Part shown: piece after piece, positions 59,601 to 64,000 of the stretch
Position numbering within the stretch: position 1 is the first letter of the stretch
Layout of the letters: every line of letters starts with the position of its first letter
Notes under the pieces: model-generated
Told to the model about the DNA's origin: nothing
Database searches by the model: none
Seen by the model: the letters and a program-made list of their open reading frames with translations, nothing else
Position numbers and translations under genes: made by a program
From: Nematostella vectensis
Lineage: Eukaryota > Cnidaria > Anthozoa > Actiniaria > Edwardsiidae
Assembly: GCF_932526225.1 (NCBI RefSeq)
Contig: NC_064044.1
Span: 5,606,747 to 5,670,746, forward strand
Length of the DNA: 64,000 nt
Direction of reading: 5' to 3'

Positions 59601-60787
59601 GGGGTGTGTGCTTCACTATTTACCTTTCGGTCTTTGGAGCTCACGAAGGACCAGAAAGTACTTGCTCTTGTATTTACACGTCTCGGCTTCAGCCGTTGCG
59701 AGTTTGCTAAACGGCGAAAACACACATCAACAACATACAATAGAACAATGAGGGCAAGCTAGCCAATCATGTTAGGCCTTACGAGCGGACTTCTACACTT
59801 CTACACTTCTACACTTCTCCTTCTTGTTATTGTTTGTTATTGAAAATACAACGGTTTAATTTCAAAGTAACAATCTATGAATGATGTCTAATATGTTGTC
59901 AAAATTTGATTGAAAATACCTTGGTTATTCGCTAGTATAGGGGACTTGTGCTAAGAGATCACGTGACCTTTTGGGTGGTAAATTCAAAACAAAATGAACA
60001 CAGAATTGCTGCGCCCGTCTTGCCAAAGAACGACGGAAAAACAAAATGGTTAAATGAATATAAAACCTTTGTGAAAAAAAATTCTGGCTTTATTCGTTGG
60101 TGCTAAATAATTTGCTTTTTGTTGTTGCTATTTTGCCACTTAAAGCCTGAGTGCATGCGAGTTTGACATCCTAAAAATCCCGTAAATACTTAGCGAAAGT
60201 CCCATATTTGTCGATTGAAATAGATTCTTTGAGTGACTCAGCATAGATCAGGATCAATAGACTTCTTTAACGACTCCGTTTACTTACATTGTGAGCGCCC
60301 TTAATCTCTCGTCATCGTCCAGTCGGAGCCTATTCAGCTCCAGGATCTCGCTGTTAAGGAATCTGTTCTGAAGCTGATATGCTTGGAGAGACTCTCTCAT
60401 GTGGCTCATAGCCTCAATGTCCTCAACGCTATGCTCTAATGGTCCCTCTGCGTCTGGTCTAGTAGGACTATTAGAGCAAGAAAGGGAACTGAAAAGATCT
60501 ATCAAAATCGCCCAAAGATAAGGTTAATATTCTGATTTTAACAACTGAAATGATTATGAAGAACGCCGATCAACATTTTCTTTGTTACCGTCTTAAACTG
60601 ATGATATAAGAAGGAAAAACGGTTTGTATCTTTAGAAACCAACTGAAAGCTGAGTTTGGGCATAAAAAAGTGGTCTTCGTGTATCCAGACGTTTGCTATG
60701 TCACACAGTGAATTGTTCGTATTGACGTGGTATAATTTCCATCTACCTTTCTGGATGCTCCTCGACACCAACCTCGAGATTGTGAAG
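47692..60787 (-). CDS. TBC1D2/TBC1D2B-like Rab GTPase-activating protein, C-terminal 12 exons (5' partial)
   Basis: Minus-strand exons 60747-60787, 60288-60488, 56138-56246, 55820-55906, 55233-55475, 54816-54881, 54111-54169, 53085-53228, 51944-52010, 50102-50281, 49492-49569 and 47692-47778 join in phase to 453 codons plus stop. The first exon is the least certain. A helical stretch (HMRESLQAYQLQNRFLNSEI) precedes NGVKWENYM and the TBC domain: VRGGIPNEYRSQIWR, IELDLLRTLPNN (IxxDxxR arginine finger), VGYCQGLNRLVAIAM (glutamine finger), DYFSRTLLAAQADQRVLRDL, LSLITFNWFLTVFIDSFP and ILRVWDTFLYEGNKVLFRYA. The tail LNPFPMQKIR, then an acidic end closing in LSEGEGED-like residues, follows the TBC1D2 pattern. 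Family members turn off Rab7-type GTPases on endosomes. The PH domain expected N-terminally must lie beyond the window. Three introns hold copies of exon edges. Confidence 0.9.
48560..48803. repeat. 19-bp minisatellite in the last TBC intron
   Basis: About 13 tandem copies of ACTATCCTATCGCCTCCAT occur with few variants (ATTGCC for ATCGCC). No match to the flanking exons was seen. Confidence 0.95.
48830..49080 (+). repeat. Dispersed repeat family B, copy 2
   Basis: It shares TTGTTATTGTTTATCAATGA, AACAATCTACGAATGA, TTGCTTGAATTAGCCGATGG and GCATAAAATGGCGGCGTGAT with the copies near 29080-29330 (inverted) and 59820-59940. It lies in the last TBC intron. Confidence 0.6.
50015..50101 (-). repeat. 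Partial copies of the 3' edge of the TBC exon 50102-50281
   Basis: Read on the minus strand, the intron just after the exon repeats the exon's end. The exon block AGACAAGTGCCGGAGAGGAT, then AGGGGACCATAAC, recurs as GAGACAATTGCAGGAGAGGA, then TAGGGGACTATAA, and again as GAGGATAGGGGACCATAAC. That makes two diverged copies of about 40-55 bp. Confidence 0.75.
50646..50857. mobile_element. Inverted-repeat element in a TBC intron
   Basis: ATCTGATAGATAATTATGCC ... AAGTGTGTGAGGA at the left is mirrored by TCCTCACACACTTGGTAGAT ... ATCTATCTGTCAT at the right. The interior is noncoding. Confidence 0.6.
51108..51345. mobile_element. Short element with TATACAGTGGTACCTCC end
   Basis: The left end TATACAGTGGT is mirrored by ACCACTGTATAAC at the right. 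TA next to ACAGTGG...ACCTCC resembles the ends of pogo/Tigger-type elements, but that affiliation is inference. It is noncoding. Confidence 0.5.
52365..53084 (-). repeat. Tandem array of about 6 units copied from the 3' edge of the TBC exon 53085-53228
   Basis: Each unit of about 114 bp contains, on the minus strand, a copy of the exon's last about 80 bases (CAGGCAGACCAG, GATCTTCTGATGGAGAAACT, TTTACACACACTTTGAGAAT) followed by an AAG/GTAAG-like or AAG/GTAATG donor and the first about 30 intron bases (AAAGCTTGGGTACCCTGTGG). The true exon at 53085-53228 is the 5'-most member. Reading past the true donor meets TAA at once. The long plus-strand open frames here are repeat artefacts. Confidence 0.93.
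53694..53843. mobile_element. Short palindromic element in a TBC intron
   Basis: CGACGGATCTAGCTTTTCGC at the left is roughly mirrored by CCCCTAGATCCGCTACTG at the right. The interior has G- and C-runs (AAGTGGGGGTTTAAACCCCC). It looks like a short MITE. Confidence 0.55.
54335..54775 (+). pseudogene. Decayed LINE 3' end (reverse transcriptase C-terminal region)
   Basis: With frame changes the plus strand reads AELLYGLETWKMNEGDSKRI, NAFHYHNLRKLLQIEWKDRV, TN..., then ALSWTPEGTRKRGRPTTTWR and a Trp/Ala/Cys-containing end with FCGGLCPTRHKED. The order YG-ETW, then a short R-LLGI-W-DRVTN block, then P-G-RKRGRP-TTWRR is typical of the C-terminal end of non-LTR retrotransposon ORF2 proteins. It is truncated at the 5' side and interrupted by stops and frameshifts. 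It lies antisense inside a TBC intron. The clade cannot be settled from this piece. Confidence 0.8.
56247..56930 (-). repeat. Degenerate tandem copies of the 5' edge of the TBC exon 56138-56246
   Basis: On the minus strand the true junction reads TTGTTATTTCGCAG, then TATCGCTCCCCATGATCGCT. About four diverged copies with the same order follow upstream, near 56410-56450 (TTGTTATTTCGCAG kept intact), 56565-56600, 56810-56850 and 56900-56920, and possibly one near 56690. Linking sequence such as GTCGCTATTGAAAACAAATT also repeats. Several copies keep the AG of the acceptor. Confidence 0.8.
57590..58060. repeat. Diverged GTGCGTGACA repeats
   Basis: Irregularly spaced motifs of the form GTGCGTGACATxGTG-CGTGAAAGCTT are older relatives of the regular array at 58497-58893. 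A short palindrome lies near 57935-57975 (AGCCTGCTAACCGGCTCTCC ... GGAGAGCCGGCTATCAGGCT). Confidence 0.65.
58068..58493. mobile_element. TIR element rich in TTTTCGCGAC
   Basis: The left end (ACCTTATTTCACTTAATTTT then CGCGAC) is mirrored at the right (reverse complement ACCTTATAGCACTTAATTCT then CGCG). Internally, TTTTCGCGAC-like blocks repeat on both sides. It is noncoding and splits the GTGCGTGACA repeat field. Confidence 0.7.
58497..58893. repeat. 30-34-bp minisatellite in a TBC intron
   Basis: About 12 copies of GTGCGTGACAGGGGCGTGAA followed by AGCTTACAGT occur. A 34-bp variant has ACATAGGGGCG. More isolated units continue near 59097 and 59125-59170. Confidence 0.92.
59365..60175. mobile_element. 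Inverted-repeat element of about 800 bp, includes repeat family B copy 3
   Basis: The left part (AACAGCAACTAAAAGCAACT, then AAAGCCAGAATTTTTTTC) is mirrored by the right part (GAAAAAAAATTCTGGCTTTA, then AAGCAAATT-like sequence in reverse complement). The interior holds a TCACGTGA-containing block on each side and the family B segment at 59820-59940. Confidence 0.6.
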
Positions 60788-63700
60788 CTGTTGACATAAT
60801 ATAAAAACTTGTTAATAAACTAACGAACCAAACGTCGGGTTAGCACTAAGAGCCCGTGTCTCCACAAACAAAAGGCCATGCCTTGCACCTCCGAACCTGA
60901 TTTTCCTTTTTATTTTGTTATTTTCCTCTCAGTGATCCACTAAGTTACCAGGCTGTTAGATCGCATGTTGCGTTACCTAGTTACTAGTTCCAAGCTTTGC
61001 GGTACCAGGCCGTTAGATCGCATGTTGCGTTACCTAGATAATAGTTCCAAGCTCTGTGTTACCTTGCTGTTAGATCCCATGTTGCGTTACCTAGTTAATA
61101 GTTACAAGCTTTGCGGTACCAGGCCGTTAGATCGCATGTTGCGTTACCTAGATAATAGTTCCAAGCTCTGTGTTACCTTGCTGTTAGATCCCATGTTGCG
61201 TTACCTAGTTAATAGTTCCAAGCTCTGCGTTACCAGGCTGTTTGATCCCATGTTGCGTTACCTAGATAATAGTTCCAAGCTCTGTGTTACCAGGCTGTTA
61301 GATCCCATGTTGCGTTACCTAGTTAATAGTTCCAAGCTATGTGTTACCAGGCTGTTAGATCCCATGTTGCGTTACCTAGTTAATATTTCCAAGCTCTGCG
61401 TTACCAGGCTGTTAGATCCCATGTTGCGTTACCTAGGTAATAGTTCCAAGCTCTGTGTTACCAGGCTGTTATATCCCATGTTGCGTTACCTAGATAATAG
61501 TTCCAAGCTCTGCGTTACCAGGCTGTTATATCGCATGTTGCGTTACCTAGTTAATAGCTCCAAGCTCTACGTTACCAGGCTGTTAGATCCCATGTTGCGT
61601 TACCTAGTTAATAGTTCCAAGCTCTGTGTTACCAGGCTGTTAGATCCGATGTTGCGTTACCTAGTTAATAGTTCCAAGTTCTGTGTTACCAGGCTGTTAG
61701 ATCCCATGTTGCGTTACCTAGTTAATAGTTCCAAGCTCTGTGTTACCAGGCTGTTAGATCCCATGTTGCGTTACCTAGTTAATAGTTCCAAGCTCTGTGT
61801 TACCAGGCTGTTATATCCCATGTTGCGTTACCTAGTTAATAGTTCCAAGCTCTGTGTTACCAGGCTGTTAGATCCCATGTTGCGTTAATAGTTAATAGTT
61901 CCAAGCTCTGTGTTACCGGGCTGATCCCATGTTGCGTTACCTAGTGAATAGTTCCAAGCTCTGTGTTACCAGGCTGTTAGATCCCATGTTGCGTTACCTA
62001 GTTAATAGTTCTAAGCTCTGAGTTACCAGGCTGTTAGATCCAATGTTGCGTTACCTAGTTCCAAGCTCTGTGTTACCAGGCTGTTAGATCCCATGTTGCG
62101 TTACCTAGTTAATAGTTCCAAGCTCTGTGTTACCAGGCTGTTAGATCCAATGTTGCGTTACCTAGTTCCAAGCTCTGTGTTACCAGGCTGTTAGATCCCA
62201 TGTTGCGTTACCTAGTTAATAGTTCTAAGCTCTGTGTTACCAGGCTGTTAGATCCCATGTTGCGTTACCTAGTTAATAGTTCCAAGCTCTGCGTTACCAG
62301 GCTGTTACCTTGTTAATAGTTCCAAGCTCTTACCAGGCTGTTTATCCTCGGGGACCCAGGGCGACGCGAAGACCGGAAGCGGAAGTACGCGCGGAGTACT
62401 CCCGCTTCCGGTCTCCACGTCGCCCTGGGTTCCTAGGATGCAGGCTGTTAAGATCTCATCTCGCCCTTACTTGGTTGGTAAGTGACACCACTACTTGGTC
62501 TTTAACCGCTGTCATCTCTAGATACATTTGTATCTCACCAGGCTGTTAGATCCCATGTTGCGTTACCTAGTTAATAGTTCCAAGCTCTGTGTTACCAGGC
62601 TGTTAGATCCCATGTTGCGTTACCTAGTTAATAGTTCCAAGCTCTGTGTTACCAGGCTGTTAGATCCCATGTTGCGTTACCTAGTTAATAGTTCCAAGCT
62701 CTGTGTTACCAGGCTGTTAGATCCCATGTTGCGTTACCTAGTTAATAGTTCTGAGCTCTGCGTTACCAGGCTGTTAGATCCCATGTTGCGTTACCTACTT
62801 AATAGTTCCAAGCTCTGTGTTACCAGGCTGTTAGATTCCATGTTGCGTTACCTAGTTAATAGTTCCAAGCTCTGTGTTACCAGGGTGTTAGATCCCATGT
62901 TGGGTTACCTAATTAATAGTTCCAAGCTTTGTGTTACCAGGCTGTTAGATCCCATGTTGCGTTACCTAGTTAATAGTTCCAAGCTCTGTGTTACCAGGCT
63001 GTTAGATCCCATGTTGCGTTACCTAGTTAATAGTTCCAAGCTCTACGTTACCAGGCTGTTAGAACCCATGTTGCGTTACCTAGTTAATAGTTCCAAGCTC
63101 TGTGTTACCGGGCTGTTAGATCCCATGTTGCGTTACCTAGTTAATAGTTCCAAGCTCTGTGTTACCAGGCTGTTAGATCCCATGTTGCGTTACCTAGTTA
63201 ATAGTTCCAAGCTCTGTGTTACCAGGCTGGTAGATCCCATGTTGCGTTAATAGTTAATAGTTCCAAGCTCTGTGTTACCAGGCTGTTAGATCCCATGTTG
63301 CGTTACCTAGTTAATAGTTCCAAGCTCTACGTTACCAGGCTGTTAGATCCCATGTTGCGTTACCTAGTTAATAGTTCCAAGCTCTGTGTTACCAGGCTGT
63401 TAGATCCCATGTTGAGTTACCTAGTTAATAGTTCCAAGCTCTGTGTTACCGGGCTGTTAGATCCCATGTTGCGTTACCTAGTTAATAGTTCCAAGCTCTG
63501 TGTTACCAGGCTGTTAGATCCCATGTTGCGTTACCTAGTTAATAGTTCTAAGCTCTGAGTTACCAGGCTGTTAGATCCAATGTTGCGTTACCTAGTTCCA
63601 AGCTCTGTGTTACCAGGCTGTTAGATCCCATGTTGCGTTACCTAGTTAATAGTTCCAAGCTCTGTGTTACCAGGCTGTTAGATCCCATGTTGCGTTACCT

Positions 63701-64000
63701 AGTTAATAGTTCTAAGCTCTGTGTTACCAGGCTGTTAGATCCCATGTTGCGTTACCTAGTTCCAAGCTCTACGTTACCAGGCTGTTAGATCCCATGTTGC
63801 GTTACCTAGTTAATAGTTCCAAGCTCTGTGTTACCAGGCTGTTAGATCCCATGTTGAGTTACCTAGTTAATAGTTCCAAGCTCTGTGTTACTGGGCTGTT
63901 AGATCCCATGTTGTGTTACCTAGTTAATAGTTCCAAGCTCTGTGTTACCAGGCTGTTAGATCCAATGTTGCGTTACCTAGTTAATAGTTCTAAGCTATGC
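60788..64000. repeat. 57-bp satellite filling the window's right end
   Basis: From about 60945 to the last base, about 50 units share GTTAGATCCCATGTTGCGTT, ACCTAGTTAATAGTTCCAAG and CTCTGTGTTACCAGGCT. Short 44-45-bp units lacking TTAATAGTT-adjacent bases recur. A period of 57 (19 codons) keeps long open frames by chance. A non-repeat island lies at about 62441-62530. The array lies upstream of the first TBC exon seen here, so it is probably intronic. It continues beyond the window. Confidence 0.95.
62344..62440. mobile_element. Fold-back element inserted in the 57-bp satellite
   Basis: A near-perfect hairpin: TCCTCGGGGACCCAGGGCGA then CGCGAAGACCGGAAGCGG is mirrored by CCGCTTCCGGTCTCCACGTC then GCCCTGGGTTCCTAGGA. 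The outer block matches the element at 34245-34587, while the inner part differs. AGGCTGTT occurs on both sides and could be an 8-bp target duplication, but the satellite itself carries that word. Confidence 0.8.

Noticed and set aside
60965-63558. Open frames of 307, 240 and 87 residues made of repeats of MLRYLVNSSKLCVTRLLDP
   Set aside because: The satellite period is 57 bp, a multiple of three, so any stop-free unit gives a long frame. There is no sign of selection, and indels in other units break the frame.

Overview
The window is nuclear DNA of an animal, most likely a cnidarian and plausibly an anthozoan sea anemone such as Nematostella. The genus is inferred from gene content and repeat style; no species marker was found. 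The evidence for an animal is intron-rich genes with GT-AG junctions, an extracellular heparan-6-O-endosulfatase (a metazoan family), a fused pseudouridine glycosidase/kinase as found in many non-mammalian animals and fungi, and abundant small terminal-inverted-repeat (TIR) elements. I rebuilt four protein genes by joining exons whose reading phases agree across every junction.

Layout: (1) 1899-6371, minus: RPLP0, ribosomal stalk protein P0, 7 coding exons, 313 aa, with a probable noncoding TOP first exon near 6914-6936. (2) 7712-24113, plus: bifunctional pseudouridine-5'-phosphate glycosidase/pseudouridine kinase, 17 coding exons, 726 aa, divergent from RPLP0. (3) 24114-32330: about 8 kb with no recognisable gene. 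(4) 32331-44421, plus: SULF-type extracellular sulfatase, 11 coding exons, 1006 aa, with an unusual charged C-terminal tail. (5) 47048-47119, plus: tRNA-Trp(CCA). (6) 47692 to beyond 60787, minus: the C-terminal half of a TBC1D2/TBC1D2B-like Rab GTPase-activating protein (12 exons, 453 codons seen). Its 5' end lies beyond 64000, past a 57-bp satellite. The genes are functionally unrelated neighbours, as is usual in animal genomes.

The most striking feature is in the introns. At least seven introns, in three unrelated genes, hold tandem arrays whose unit is a copy of the adjacent exon edge plus its splice site. Acceptor-side arrays end in the real exon (pseudouridine gene exons 4, 5 and 13; the TBC exon at 56138-56246). 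Donor-side arrays start from the real exon (SULF exon 3; the TBC exons at 53085-53228 and 50102-50281). They create runs of decoy splice sites. In SULF the first decoys extend the reading frame by 19 codons per unit.

The second highlight is an insertion at 19291-19916 in the pseudouridine gene. It carries two complete type I hammerhead ribozyme motifs, one per strand, in a 354-bp tandem plus inverted monomer arrangement. It is flanked by a probable 12-13-bp target duplication and looks like a retrozyme or a Penelope-type terminal repeat.

The rest is TIR elements (one TTAA-flanked family has three copies), minisatellites, fold-back elements and one decayed LINE 3' end. Limits: homology calls are from recognised motifs and remembered family architecture, without any database search. 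UTR limits and transcription starts are inferred.
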